From Streptomyces griseoluteus (lineage in GTDB: Bacteria > Actinomycetota > Actinomycetes > Streptomycetales > Streptomycetaceae), in the NCBI GenBank assembly GCA_000717735.1, contig JOBE01000018.1:48233-112232 (forward strand): DNA of 64,000 nt, read 5' to 3'. The notes under the pieces were generated by a model. It worked only from the letters and a program-made list of their open reading frames with translations. It made no database searches and was not told where the DNA came from. Positions within the stretch are counted from its first letter, which is position 1. The number at the start of each line of letters is the position of its first letter. Positions 55,061 through 64,000 of this stretch are shown piece by piece. The position numbers and the translations under genes were made by a program.

Positions 55061-55935
55061 CACTCCAGGACCGTGCGGCACACCCCGCACCGGGCCCGCA
55101 GGGCCCGGCCCGCCGGGACCCTCAGCCGGCCGCGGCAGACCGGGCAGCGGAACGAGACGCCGGTCGCCGGGGCCCCGCCGTCGAAGGCGTACGGGGCCGC
55201 CTCGCCCGCCCGGCCCCGGCGCCGCTCCCAGGCGTACCGCCGCCGCTCGGCCCAGCCCGCCCCGGCGAGCGGCGGCAGTGTCCGCTCCCGGTCCGCCCGC
55301 GCTCTGCCCCGTACCCACGCCTCGTACGCGACCGCGCTGGTGAACCACGGTGACGGGTCCTCGCCGAACACCGCGGCCCGCTTGGCGAGGACGTACCCGA
55401 ACTCCTCGGGCGTCAGATAGCCCAGCCGCTGGCTCTCCACCCCGTCCTGCCGGTACGCGTCGAGCAGCAGCCAGCCCGCGCCGAGGTACGCGGTGACGAC
55501 ATCGGTGAGGATCTCGTTCTCGTGTGTGTTGGGGAAGGCGAGCCCGAGCCGGTGCAGCAGGACGTGGGTGATCTCGTGGGCGAGGGCGGCACCGATGTCC
55601 CTGCGGCGGGTCCGGAAACGGTCGTTGAGTTCCACGAAGTACTCGGGTCCCGCGGCGAGTTCGACGGCCGCCGCGTACTCCATCGGCCGGAAGCCCACCA
55701 CCATGCGCGCCTCGGGCAGCCGCAGGTGCCGGACGAGCGCGCGGGCCACCCGCTGGGTGCCCGGATGGAGGTCCTCGTCGTCGCGGACGGCCACGTCGGC
55801 GGCGGGGACGCTCGCCGGGTAGCGGTGCACGCCGTCGGGGGAGAGGCGCCGGTAGAGCGCCGTGAGCGAGGCCTCCACCGTGGCGAGGTGCGGGAAGCCG
55901 TGGGCGACGCGGTCGCCCTCCCGGCGGTTCGTCAT
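55045..55935 (-). CDS. HExxH metalloprotease-like protein with zinc ribbon
   Basis: 296-aa cytoplasmic protein. HEITHVLLHRLG near residues 127-138 is a zincin HExxH motif, followed by an Asn/Glu-rich stretch (FPNTHENEILTDV) that may give the third ligand. The C-terminus holds a zinc ribbon, CPVCRGRL...CGVCRTVL. The middle has GWAERRRYAWERRRGRAGE, strongly basic. I do not recognise the family by name. ATG 55935 is the first sensible start. The last codons come from a dispersed repeat. Confidence 0.75.
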   Translation of the reverse strand: MTNRREGDRVAHGFPHLATVEASLTALYRRLSPDGVHRYPASVPAADVAVRDDEDLHPGTQRVARALVRHLRLPEARMVVGFRPMEYAAAVELAAGPEYFVELNDRFRTRRRDIGAALAHEITHVLLHRLGLAFPNTHENEILTDVVTAYLGAGWLLLDAYRQDGVESQRLGYLTPEEFGYVLAKRAAVFGEDPSPWFTSAVAYEAWVRGRARADRERTLPPLAGAGWAERRRYAWERRRGRAGEAAPYAFDGGAPATGVSFRCPVCRGRLRVPAGRALRARCGVCRTVLECAGPA

Positions 55936-55997
55936 GCCGACACCCCCTTGATGTCCACTGTACGGTTCCGCGCCGCGATCTGGCCGAAATGGCTTTC

Positions 55998-56027
55998 TTG
56001 TGAGGGGAGTTGGGCGCTGTCCATAAT
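55998..56027 (+). promoter_or_regulatory. probable promoter of the trypsin gene
   Basis: TTGTGA-N18-CATAAT, close to the housekeeping sigma consensus (5 of 6 at -10), predicting a transcript start near 56034 and a 5' leader of about 65 nt before the GTG at 56099. CATGAC-N13-GTCATG follows just downstream and may be an operator. Confidence 0.45.
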
Positions 56028-56038
56028 CCCGGACATGA

Positions 56039-56884
<846 letters not shown>

Positions 56885-56900
56885 CCGCACCACCTGAACG

Positions 56901-56933
56901 GGTGCCCCGGAGCGGCCTCCGCTCCGGGGCACC
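56901..56933. terminator. terminator between trypsin and galactosidase genes
   Basis: GGTGCCCCGGAGCGG-CCT-CCGCTCCGGGGCACC, a perfect 15-bp stem and 3-nt loop between two convergent genes. Confidence 0.85.
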
Positions 56934-56966
56934 GGCCTGCTCGATCACGTTACTCATCGTGCGAAC

Positions 56967-58721
56967 TCACAGGACGCCGAGCTCGACGCCCGGCACGCCG
57001 TCCCCCTCCAGTTCGAGGACCCACACCTCGTTCGCGCCCTCCCGCAGCACCGGACCCGGTACGAACAGCGACTCCTGCGGACCCGCCGACGTCCAGTACC
57101 GGCCCAGACAGAAGCCGTTCACCCACACGAAGCCCCGCGTCGCACCCGGCAGCCGCAGCACCGCGTCCCCCGCGCCCGCCACCTCGACCGTGCCCCGGTA
57201 GAGACCCCGGCCCGCCCCCTCCGGGACCTCCCGGAAGGCCAGCCCGCCGACCCCGGCCACCGTGAACGCGTCCAGGCGCAGCCCCCTGGCCCGTACCCCG
57301 TGCAGATACTGCCGCTCGTGCCGCACCCCGCCCGTGATCCCCTTCGACTCACCGAGCCGCGGCCCGTAGTTGACCCGGCCCAGCGACTCCACCCACAGAT
57401 CCACCACCGCCGACCCCGCCACCGGCTCCGCGAGCACCGACTCCTCCGCGTCCAGGACCCCCGCCGGAGCCCCGTCGACGTACACCACCGCCCGGTCCCG
57501 CAACCCCGTCACGGACAGCGGGTACGGCTGCCGTGGCCCCGGCACCGTCAACCTATAGCGGACCAGTCCCCGGTCCACCCCCAGCTCCTCGAAGGTCGGC
57601 GGGACGGGCGCCACCGCCTCCGCACCGCCGAGCACCCCCAGAACCCCGTCCAGCGACACCCAGCCGTCGAACGCACCCGAAACCGACGCCCCGAGCCGGG
57701 CCGGCGGCTCCGGCAACTCCGGCAGCGGCCCCTCCGCGTACCGCGCGAGCACCTCGCGGAAACGCCAGAACTTCTCCGTCGGCCGCCCCGCCTCGTCGAC
57801 CGGCGCGTCGTAGTCGTACGAGGTCACCGTCGCCCGCAGCGGCCCGTCATGCAGCTCACCCGCCCGGTTCGCGCCCGCCCAGCCCGCGAAGTTCGTCCCC
57901 CCGTGCGCCATGTACACATTGACCGACGCCCCGCACTCCAGGATCTCCCGCAGCGCACCCGCCGCATCCTCCGCGTTCCGCACCGCGTGCTCCGTGCCCC
58001 AGTGGTCGAACCAGCCGCACCAGAACTCCATGCACATCAACGGCCCCTTCGGCTGATGCCGCCGCAGCGTCGCGAACCCCTCCCGCGCGCCCGAGCCGAA
58101 GTTCGCCGTCGCGAGCACCCCCGGCACCGAACCACCCGTCAGCATGTGGTCCTCCGGCCCGTCCGAGGTGAACAGCGGCACGCTCACCCCACAGCCCCGC
58201 AACAGCCCCGCCAGCCACTCCAGATACGCCAGATCGCTGCCGTAACTCCCGTACTCGTTCTCCACCTGCACCAGGACCACCGGCCCGCCCCGGTCGACCT
58301 GCCGCTCCACCACCTGCGGCAGCAGCCGCCGGAACCACCCCTCCACCGGCCCCAGGAAATCCGGATCGAGCGTCCGCACCCGCCGCCCCAGCGGCCCCGT
58401 CAGCCAGTGCGGCAGGCCGCCGTTCTCCCACTCGGCGCAGATGTACGGCCCCGGACGCACGATCGCCCGCATCCCCGCCGCCGCCACCGCGTCCAGGAAC
58501 CGTCCCAGCGCGCCCACATCCGCGTACCGGCCCCGCTCCGGCTCGTGCAGATTCCACGGGACGTACGTCTCCACACAGTCGAGGCCCATCGCGCGCAGCA
58601 TCCCGAGCCGGTGCTCCCACAGCTCCTCGTGCACCCGGAAGTAGTGCAACGCCCCCGAAAGGAGGCGCACCGGCCGCCCGTCGAGCAGAAAGTCCTCGTC
58701 ACCCACAGCGAACGTGCTCAT
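56967..58721 (-). CDS. beta-galactosidase, GH35 family
   Basis: 584-aa retaining glycosidase. The GH35 N-terminus is clear: LLSGALHYFRVHEELWEHRLGMLRAMGLDCVETYVPWNLHEP and RPGPYICAEWENGGLP. Acid/base Glu156 is in VENEYGSYG and nucleophile Glu232 in MCMEFWCGWFDHWG. The C-terminal third is beta-rich with jelly-roll-like modules (RGFVWVNGFCLGRYW). No signal peptide, so probably intracellular acting on small galactosides. Divergent from an AraC regulator that likely controls it. Start ATG 58721. Confidence 0.94.
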   Translation of the reverse strand: MSTFAVGDEDFLLDGRPVRLLSGALHYFRVHEELWEHRLGMLRAMGLDCVETYVPWNLHEPERGRYADVGALGRFLDAVAAAGMRAIVRPGPYICAEWENGGLPHWLTGPLGRRVRTLDPDFLGPVEGWFRRLLPQVVERQVDRGGPVVLVQVENEYGSYGSDLAYLEWLAGLLRGCGVSVPLFTSDGPEDHMLTGGSVPGVLATANFGSGAREGFATLRRHQPKGPLMCMEFWCGWFDHWGTEHAVRNAEDAAGALREILECGASVNVYMAHGGTNFAGWAGANRAGELHDGPLRATVTSYDYDAPVDEAGRPTEKFWRFREVLARYAEGPLPELPEPPARLGASVSGAFDGWVSLDGVLGVLGGAEAVAPVPPTFEELGVDRGLVRYRLTVPGPRQPYPLSVTGLRDRAVVYVDGAPAGVLDAEESVLAEPVAGSAVVDLWVESLGRVNYGPRLGESKGITGGVRHERQYLHGVRARGLRLDAFTVAGVGGLAFREVPEGAGRGLYRGTVEVAGAGDAVLRLPGATRGFVWVNGFCLGRYWTSAGPQESLFVPGPVLREGANEVWVLELEGDGVPGVELGVL

Positions 58722-58788
58722 GACCTCACCCTCACCCCCTGGCGGCGAACCGGTCCATGGACAAAGATCGTCGCAGTTTGGACGTTAG

Positions 58789-58949
58789 GGCCTGTCCGGC
58801 GGATCAGGGCCGGGCTGCGGCGCCTGGTACGGCACCTCGCCGCGTTGCCCAAACGCCCAAACAGCTCCGCTATCAGGGCGTCCCGGCGCCTTGCGATCCA
58901 CCGCACCAGACACCGCAGCCTGTCCGACCCTGATCCGCCGGACAGGCCC
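58789..58949. mobile_element. 161-bp MITE-like element flanked by TA
   Basis: Perfect 22-bp terminal inverted repeats beginning GGGCCTGTCCGGCGGATCAG at both ends (58789-58810 and 58928-58949), each flanked by a TA dinucleotide (58787-58788 and 58950-58951). The 117-bp interior has no intact gene, so it is non-autonomous. TA flanks point to an IS630/Tc1-mariner-like or an IS5-type mobilising transposase. Its right end is 2 bp before the ribosome site of the AraC gene. Confidence 0.75.
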
Positions 58950-58965
58950 TACGGAGGGCCCGGCG

Positions 58966-59853
58966 ATGTACCACACCTGGATGCGTTACTTCACGCCCAG
59001 CCCCGTCCACCACCGCCTCGGCCTCGTCTGCCTCGGCGTCGGGCTCCAGCACGGCACCCTGCCCACCGTCGGCCCCCGCACCCTCGACCACCACGTCGCC
59101 GTCGTCGTCTCCGCCGGCAGCGGCTGGCACCGGGGCGCCGACGGCCGCCGCACCACCGTCACCGCGCCCGCCCTGCTCTGGCTGACCCCCGGCACCCCCC
59201 ACCACTACGGCGCCGACCCCGGCACCGGCTGGGACGAGGCCTTCGTCGACTTCACAGGACCCGCCACCACCACCTACACCGAACTCGGCTACATCGAACC
59301 CGACCGGCCCGTCGTCCCCCTCTCCGACGCCGCCCCCGCCCGCGACGCCATCAGCCGCATCGCCCGCGCCGCCCGCCCCGGCAACCCCCTCCTCGAAGTC
59401 GAGACCGGCGCCGCCGTCCACGAACTCCTCGTCGCCCTGCGCCGCGCCCGCGCCGACACCAACGCCGACGGCGACCCCGTCCTCGCCGCCCTCGCCCGCG
59501 ACGCCTTCCAGCCCCTCTCCGTCGCCGAACACGCCGCCCGGCACGGCATGACCGCCGCCGAACTGCGCACCGCCGTCCGCCGCGCCGCCGGCTGCAGCCC
59601 CAAGGACTACCTGCTCACCGTCCGCCTCGGCCGCGCCAAGGAACTCCTCGCCGCCACCGAACTCCCCGTCGCCGCCGTCGCCCGCCGCGTCGGCTACGAC
59701 GACCCGGCCTACTTCTCCCGGCTCTTCACCCGACGGGTCGGCACCGCCCCCATCCGCTTCCGCGAACAGCAGGGACGGTCCGTCCACGGCGGCTGGAGCA
59801 ACCGCGTTCCGGATCCCGAACACCCGCCGACGATCCTCCCCCGATCCGTCTAA
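58966..59853 (+). CDS. AraC family transcriptional regulator
   Basis: 295-aa regulator. The N-terminal cupin-like ligand domain (DHHVAVVVSAGSGWHRGADGRRTTVTAPALLWLTPGTPHHY) precedes two C-terminal HTH units, FQPLSVAEHAARHGMTAAELRTAVRRAAGCSPKDYLLTVRLGRAKELLA and PVAAVARRVGYDDPAYFSRLFTRRVGTAPIRFR. ATG 58966 follows GGAGGG. Likely activates the divergent galactosidase gene in response to a sugar. The MITE separates the two genes and forms most of their shared control region. Confidence 0.92.
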   Translation: MYHTWMRYFTPSPVHHRLGLVCLGVGLQHGTLPTVGPRTLDHHVAVVVSAGSGWHRGADGRRTTVTAPALLWLTPGTPHHYGADPGTGWDEAFVDFTGPATTTYTELGYIEPDRPVVPLSDAAPARDAISRIARAARPGNPLLEVETGAAVHELLVALRRARADTNADGDPVLAALARDAFQPLSVAEHAARHGMTAAELRTAVRRAAGCSPKDYLLTVRLGRAKELLAATELPVAAVARRVGYDDPAYFSRLFTRRVGTAPIRFREQQGRSVHGGWSNRVPDPEHPPTILPRSV

Positions 59854-59864
59854 GCTCGCAGATC

Positions 59865-60215
59865 ATGAGTGACTCCCCCCGCCCCCACGAGCCCACCCCG
59901 GCCCAACCCGTCCACGAGTACGACGACTCCGTCCGGGCCGAACTCACCCGGCTGCGCGAAAGCATCGACAACATCGACGCGGCGGTCGTGCACATGCTCG
60001 CCGAGCGCTTCAAATGCACCCAGCAGGTCGGCGTCCTCAAGGCCGAACACCAACTGCCGCCCGCCGACCCCGCCCGCGAGGCACGCCAGATCGCCCGGCT
60101 GCGGGAACTCGCCGAGAACGCGAAACTGGACCCGGCCTTCGCGGAGAAACTCCTGAACTTCATCATCGCCGAGGTCATCCGCCACCACGAGACGATTGCG
60201 GACGGAGCACGCTGA
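59865..60215 (+). CDS. chorismate mutase (AroQ type)
   Basis: 116-aa all-helical mutase turning chorismate into prephenate for Phe/Tyr synthesis. RLRESIDNIDAAVVHMLAERFKCTQQVGVLKAEHQLPPADPAREARQI contains the expected Arg/Lys active-site residues. A proline-rich 20-residue N-terminus is non-conserved. Its TGA shares an A with the asparaginase ATG (TGATG), so the two are translated together. It competes with TrpE (22621) for chorismate. Confidence 0.93.
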   Translation: MSDSPRPHEPTPAQPVHEYDDSVRAELTRLRESIDNIDAAVVHMLAERFKCTQQVGVLKAEHQLPPADPAREARQIARLRELAENAKLDPAFAEKLLNFIIAEVIRHHETIADGAR

Positions 60216-61201
60216 TGGCCCGCGTCACGGTCTTCACCCTCGGAGGGACCATCTCCGCACGAGGCGGTGACGCGGCCCGCATGAGCGGCCAGGAGGTCCT
60301 CGCCGAACTCGGCGGAGGCCACGACGTCGTCCTGAACGACTTCCGCCGCGTCCCCAGCTCCACCCTCACCCACCAGGACCTCGCCGCCCTCGCCGCCGAA
60401 GTCCGCGCCACCGTCGCCGCCGGCTCCGGCGTGGTCGTCGTCCAGGGCACCGACACCCTGGAGGAGACCGCCTTCCTCCTCGACCTGCTCTGCACCACCG
60501 AGCAGCCGATCGCCCTCACCGGCGCCATGCGCCGCCCCGACCTGCCCGGCGCCGACGGCCCCGCCAACCTCGCCGCCGCACTCGCCGTCGCCGCCGACCC
60601 CGCCTGCCGGAACCTCGGCGTCCTCGTCGTCCTCGCCGACGAGATCCACACCGCCCGCCTCGCCCGCAAGACCCACACCACCTCCGTCGCCACCTTCGCC
60701 TCACCCGGCGCGGGCCCGGTCGGCACCGTCGTCGAGGGCGAACCCCGCATCCTGCTCCGCCCCACCGTCCCCGCCGCGCTCTGTCCACTGAAAATCGACC
60801 CCGAGGTACGGGTGGCGCTCGTGACCCTCACCCTCGGCGACCGCGGCGAACTCCTCGAAGCCGTCGACGACCGCTTCCACGGCCTCGTCGTCGCCGCCTT
60901 CGGCGCCGGACACGCCCCCGCCTGGCTCGTCCCGCCCCTCGCCGACATCGCCCGCCGCATCCCCGTCGTCCTGGCCTCCCGCACCGGCGGCGGCACGACC
61001 CTCACCGACACGTACCGCAGCCCCGGCTCCGAGTACGACCTGCTGCACCACGGACTCATCCCGGCCGGACCCCTCGACCCGCCCAAGGCCCGGATCCTGC
61101 TCCACACCCTGCTCTCCAGCGGCGCGGCAGGACCCGCCGGCTACGACCGCCCCCGCATCACCGCCGCCTTCGCCCACCTGAACGGCACCGGCGTCGCCTG
61201 A
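60215..61201 (+). CDS. L-asparaginase (type I/II fold)
   Basis: 328-aa enzyme hydrolysing L-asparagine to aspartate and ammonia. Both nucleophilic Thr motifs are present: TLGGTIS (T12) and VVQGTDTLEETA (Thr-Asp pair near 80), with the conserved Lys in LARKTHTT near 155. No signal peptide, thus cytoplasmic. The start overlaps the chorismate mutase stop. Confidence 0.94.
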   Translation: MARVTVFTLGGTISARGGDAARMSGQEVLAELGGGHDVVLNDFRRVPSSTLTHQDLAALAAEVRATVAAGSGVVVVQGTDTLEETAFLLDLLCTTEQPIALTGAMRRPDLPGADGPANLAAALAVAADPACRNLGVLVVLADEIHTARLARKTHTTSVATFASPGAGPVGTVVEGEPRILLRPTVPAALCPLKIDPEVRVALVTLTLGDRGELLEAVDDRFHGLVVAAFGAGHAPAWLVPPLADIARRIPVVLASRTGGGTTLTDTYRSPGSEYDLLHHGLIPAGPLDPPKARILLHTLLSSGAAGPAGYDRPRITAAFAHLNGTGVA

Positions 61202-61292
61202 CCCCGCGCCAGGGGGCACCGACGGGGGCGCCCGACGGGACTCGACCCCACCACCCCTGCCCCCCGCCCCGGGCATCGGGCAGCATAGGGCC

Positions 61293-63779
61293 ATGTCCGT
61301 ACTGACGCGCGACGAAGCGCAGACCCGTGCCCAGCTCCTCGACGTCCAGCACTACCAGGTCGACCTCGACCTCACCACCGGCGACGACCTCTTCCACTCC
61401 CGGAGCCACATCCGGTTCACCGCCCGCACCGCCGGGGACACCTTCGTCGAGCTGAAGCCCGAAACCCTGCACTCCGCCCTCCTGGACGGCGAGCCCCTCG
61501 ACACCACCACCCTCGAAGAGAACCGGCTCCCGCTGCGCCTCACCGAAGGCGAACACGTCCTGCAGATCAGTACGACCATGCGGTACTCCCGCACCGGCGA
61601 AGGCATGCACCGCTTCACCGACCCCACCGACGGCGAGTCGTACGTCTACACCCAGCTCTTCATGGAAGACGTCCAGCGCGTCTTCGCCGCCTTCGACCAG
61701 CCCGACCTCAAGGCCGTCTTCGAACTGTCCGTCACCGCCCCCGAAGGCTGGACCGTCCTCGCCAACGGCATCACCGCACAACAGCCCGACGGAAGCTGGA
61801 AAGCCGCCCCCACCCCGCCCCTCTCCACCTACTTCGTCTGCGTCGCCGCCGGCCCCTGGCACTCGGTCCGCACCGAACACGCCGGACTCCCCTTCGGCAT
61901 CCACTGCCGCCGCTCCCTCGCCCCCCACCTCGACGCCGACGCCGACGAGATCCTCACCGTCACCAAGGCCTGCTACGACCGCTTCCACGAGAAGTTCGAC
62001 GAGCCCTACCCCTTCGACTCCTACGACCAGGCCTTCGTCCCCGAGTTCAACGCCGGCGCCATGGAGAACCCCGGACTCGTCACCTTCCGCGACGAGTTCG
62101 TCTTCCGCTCCGCCGTCACCGTCACCGAGCGGCAGACCCGCGCCATGGTCATCGCCCACGAGATGGCCCACATGTGGTTCGGCGACCTCGTCACCCTGCG
62201 CTGGTGGGACGACATCTGGCTGAACGAGTCCTTCGCCGAGTACATGGGATACCAGACCGTCAACGAGGCCTGCGCCGACCTCTTCCCCGACACCTGGGTC
62301 GACTTCGGCGTCACCCGCAAGGCCTGGGGATACGAAGCCGACCAGCGGCCCTCCACCCACCCCGTCGCCCCCGACCCGGAAGCCGTCCCCGACACCGCCT
62401 CCGCACTCCTCAACTTCGACGGCATCTCCTACGCCAAGGGCGCCTCCGCCCTCCGCCAGCTCGTCACCTGGCTCGGCGAGGAGGACTTCCTCGCCGGCAT
62501 CAACATCCACTTCAAGCGCCACAGGTTCGGCAACGCCACCCTCGCCGACTTCATCGACAACCTCGCCGCCGCCACCGACCGCGACGTCCACGGCTGGGCC
62601 GAACAGTGGCTGCGCACCACAGGCGTCGACACCCTCACCCCCCGCCTCGAAGGCGAGGGCACCCGCTGGCAGCTCCACGTCGACCGCACGGGCAGCCGCC
62701 CGCACCGCGTCGAGGCCGGCGTGTACGACCGGCAGCCCGACGGCGAGCTCACCCGCCGCGAGCGCCTCCCCCTCGACATCCCGCAGCAGACACCCGCCGA
62801 ACTGACCGGCCCCCGCCCCGCCCTCGTCGTCCTCAACGACGGCGACCTCACCTACGCCAAGCTCCGCTTCGACGGGGCGTCCGAGGAGTCCGTCCTCCGC
62901 GGCCTCTCCCGCATCCCGGACCCCCTCACCCGGGCCGTGATCTGGAACGCGATGCGCGACATGGTCCGCGACGGCGACCTCGCCCCCGCCGACTACCTGG
63001 AGTTCGCCCTCGCGCACCTCACCGAAGAGACCGAACTCGCCCTCGTCCAGGGCGTCCTGAGCTTCGCCCGCACCCAGATCGCCGACCGGTACGTCACCGA
63101 GGACGAGCGCCCCGCCGCCCTCTCCACCATCCGGCAGATCGCCCGCGCCCTGCTCCGCCGCACCGAAGACGGCGAGGCACCCGGCCTGCGCCTCACCGCC
63201 GTACGGACCCTGATCGACAGCGCCACCACCCCCGACCAGATCGCCTCCTGGCTCGACGAGGGCACCGTCCACGGCGGCCCCGAACTCGACCCCGAACTGC
63301 GCTGGCGCATCCTCGCCCGCCTCGCCGTCCTCGGCGCCACCGACGCGACCACCATCGCCGCCGAACTGGAACGGGACACCAGCGCCACCGGCCAGGAAGG
63401 CGCCGCCCGCTGCCGGGCCTCCCTCCCCGACCCCGAGGCGAAGGCCACCGCCTGGTCGGCCCTCTTCGACTCCGACGACCTCTCCAACTACCTCTTCACC
63501 GCCACCGCCCAGGGCTTCTGGCAGCCCGAACAGACCGCACTCCTGAGCGCGTACGTGCCCCGCTTCTACGAGGCGGCCGTCGCGCTGGGCGACCGCCGGG
63601 GCCCCGCGATGGCCGAGGCGGCAGGCCGCTACGCCTTCCCGTCCTACGCGATCGACCCGGAGTCCCTCTCCCTCGGCGAACGCCACCTGAACGACGACAC
63701 CATGATCCCCGCCCTCCACCGCAAACTGGTCGACCAGCTCGACGACCTCCGCCGGGCACTGCGCGTCCGCGAGGCCTGA
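61293..63779 (+). CDS. pepN: aminopeptidase N (M1 family)
   Basis: 828-aa zinc aminopeptidase. The exopeptidase motif GAMENPG is near 252-258; the zinc site HEMAHMWFGD starts at H289, with H293 and the Glu in NESFAEYM near 312. The C-terminal ERAP1-like helical domain completes the M1 layout. It removes N-terminal residues from peptides in the cytoplasm. ATG at 61293; a terminator hairpin follows at 63787. Length is as expected for Streptomyces PepN. Confidence 0.96.
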   Translation: MSVLTRDEAQTRAQLLDVQHYQVDLDLTTGDDLFHSRSHIRFTARTAGDTFVELKPETLHSALLDGEPLDTTTLEENRLPLRLTEGEHVLQISTTMRYSRTGEGMHRFTDPTDGESYVYTQLFMEDVQRVFAAFDQPDLKAVFELSVTAPEGWTVLANGITAQQPDGSWKAAPTPPLSTYFVCVAAGPWHSVRTEHAGLPFGIHCRRSLAPHLDADADEILTVTKACYDRFHEKFDEPYPFDSYDQAFVPEFNAGAMENPGLVTFRDEFVFRSAVTVTERQTRAMVIAHEMAHMWFGDLVTLRWWDDIWLNESFAEYMGYQTVNEACADLFPDTWVDFGVTRKAWGYEADQRPSTHPVAPDPEAVPDTASALLNFDGISYAKGASALRQLVTWLGEEDFLAGINIHFKRHRFGNATLADFIDNLAAATDRDVHGWAEQWLRTTGVDTLTPRLEGEGTRWQLHVDRTGSRPHRVEAGVYDRQPDGELTRRERLPLDIPQQTPAELTGPRPALVVLNDGDLTYAKLRFDGASEESVLRGLSRIPDPLTRAVIWNAMRDMVRDGDLAPADYLEFALAHLTEETELALVQGVLSFARTQIADRYVTEDERPAALSTIRQIARALLRRTEDGEAPGLRLTAVRTLIDSATTPDQIASWLDEGTVHGGPELDPELRWRILARLAVLGATDATTIAAELERDTSATGQEGAARCRASLPDPEAKATAWSALFDSDDLSNYLFTATAQGFWQPEQTALLSAYVPRFYEAAVALGDRRGPAMAEAAGRYAFPSYAIDPESLSLGERHLNDDTMIPALHRKLVDQLDDLRRALRVREA

Positions 63780-63786
63780 CACCTCA

Positions 63787-63817
63787 GGGACGGCGCACCG
63801 AACAGCGGCGCCGTCCC
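63787..63817 (+). terminator. terminator after pepN
   Basis: GGGACGGCGC-N11-GCGCCGTCCC, a perfect 10-bp stem 7 nt after the pepN stop. Similar GGCGCCG units recur to about 63890. Confidence 0.7.
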
Positions 63818-63926
63818 CCGGGCCGGCGCCCCGAACACCGGCGCCGACCCGGGGACGGCGCCCTGAACACCAGCGCGCCGTCCCTCGTTCGGGTCACAAC
63901 CCCCAACTCCCCGGACAGCCCCCGCC

Positions 63927-64000
63927 CTGTCTCTTATACACATCTCCGAGCCCACGAGACCGTACTAGATCTCGTATGCCGTCTTCTGCTTGAAAAAAAA
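63927..64000 (+). other. Illumina Nextera adapter contamination at the contig end
   Basis: From 63927 the sequence is the Nextera transposase end (CTGTCTCTTATACACATCT), then CCGAGCCCACGAGAC, the 8-base i7 index CGTACTAG (N702 as I recall), then ATCTCGTATGCCGTCTTC followed by TGCTTG and eight A. This is a read-through of a short library fragment. The reverse strand encodes the known artefact peptide MCIRDR. Any gene call crossing 63927 is spurious. Confidence 0.98.

Noticed and set aside
58718..58906. Short minus-strand frame inside the MITE (MRWIARRRDALIAELFG...)
   Set aside because: 62 residues with no ribosome site; it may be a decayed transposase fragment but cannot be supported as a gene.
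63644..63955. 103-aa minus-strand frame beginning MGSEMCIRDR
   Set aside because: Its start is encoded by the adapter, and the rest is antisense to pepN.

Overview
The window is a high-GC (roughly 70 percent or more) chromosomal segment of a Streptomyces. Evidence: many GTG starts, very strong G/C at third codon positions, chains of 1-4 bp start/stop overlaps, and typical streptomycete genes (actinobacterial PriA, TrpM, HGxxPAAW, RNase Sa, streptogrisin-like trypsin). From memory, the order dnaE - his - trp - lgt - gltBD matches the Streptomyces coelicolor chromosome core. No rRNA, tRNA, prophage, complete IS or CRISPR array was seen. The last 74 bases are not biological: they are an Illumina Nextera adapter with index and poly-A, so the contig ends here.

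Layout. (1) 0.1-13.6 kb: a DUF2252 kinase-like gene facing dnaE, a 57-aa hydrophilic protein, a NYN-domain nuclease-like protein, an ABC exporter pair, a DUF2567 membrane protein, YbaK, a LON-domain protein, and two proteins of unknown function. (2) 13.8-19.6 kb: histidine operon hisD-C-B-(54-aa membrane protein)-hisH-priA-ridA-hisF, behind two tandem palindromes. (3) 19.7-31.5 kb: an ArsR/MFS pair, a TIGR03085 protein, hisI-trpE, three small membrane proteins, trpC-trpM, a 353-bp gap with a pair of REP-like palindromes, trpBA, a DsbA-like protein and lgt. PriA probably also does the TrpF step, since no trpF lies among the trp genes. (4) 31.5-39.7 kb, minus strand: a translationally coupled seven-gene operon of four ADP-ribosylglycohydrolase paralogues, a ribokinase-like kinase, a CaiB-type CoA transferase and a CitE-like lyase. 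This is the most unusual system in the window. (5) 40-47.3 kb: a VIT1/CCC1 transporter and gltBD, the latter behind a long leader with GlnR-like boxes. (6) 47.5-63.8 kb: VWA protein, MerR/VOC pair, PNPOx and KstR2-like TetR, a DEAD-box helicase with a repeated 5' leader, secreted RNase, ankyrin/HEAT protein, GNAT, HExxH protein, secreted trypsin, GH35 galactosidase and AraC regulator divided by a 161-bp MITE, chorismate mutase-asparaginase, and aminopeptidase N.

How it fits together. The middle of the window is a nitrogen and amino-acid core: GOGAT supplies glutamate, HisH uses glutamine, trpE and chorismate mutase compete for chorismate, and PriA joins the his and trp routes. Candidate regulatory DNA is visible before hisD, the arsR-like gene, trpC, trpB, gltB, the helicase and the trypsin. 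Two dispersed repeat families (a TA-flanked MITE/TIR family and a GTGGGCA...TGCCCAC palindrome family) mark the intergenic regions. The second family has also been recruited into coding sequence in two of the ADP-ribosylglycohydrolases.
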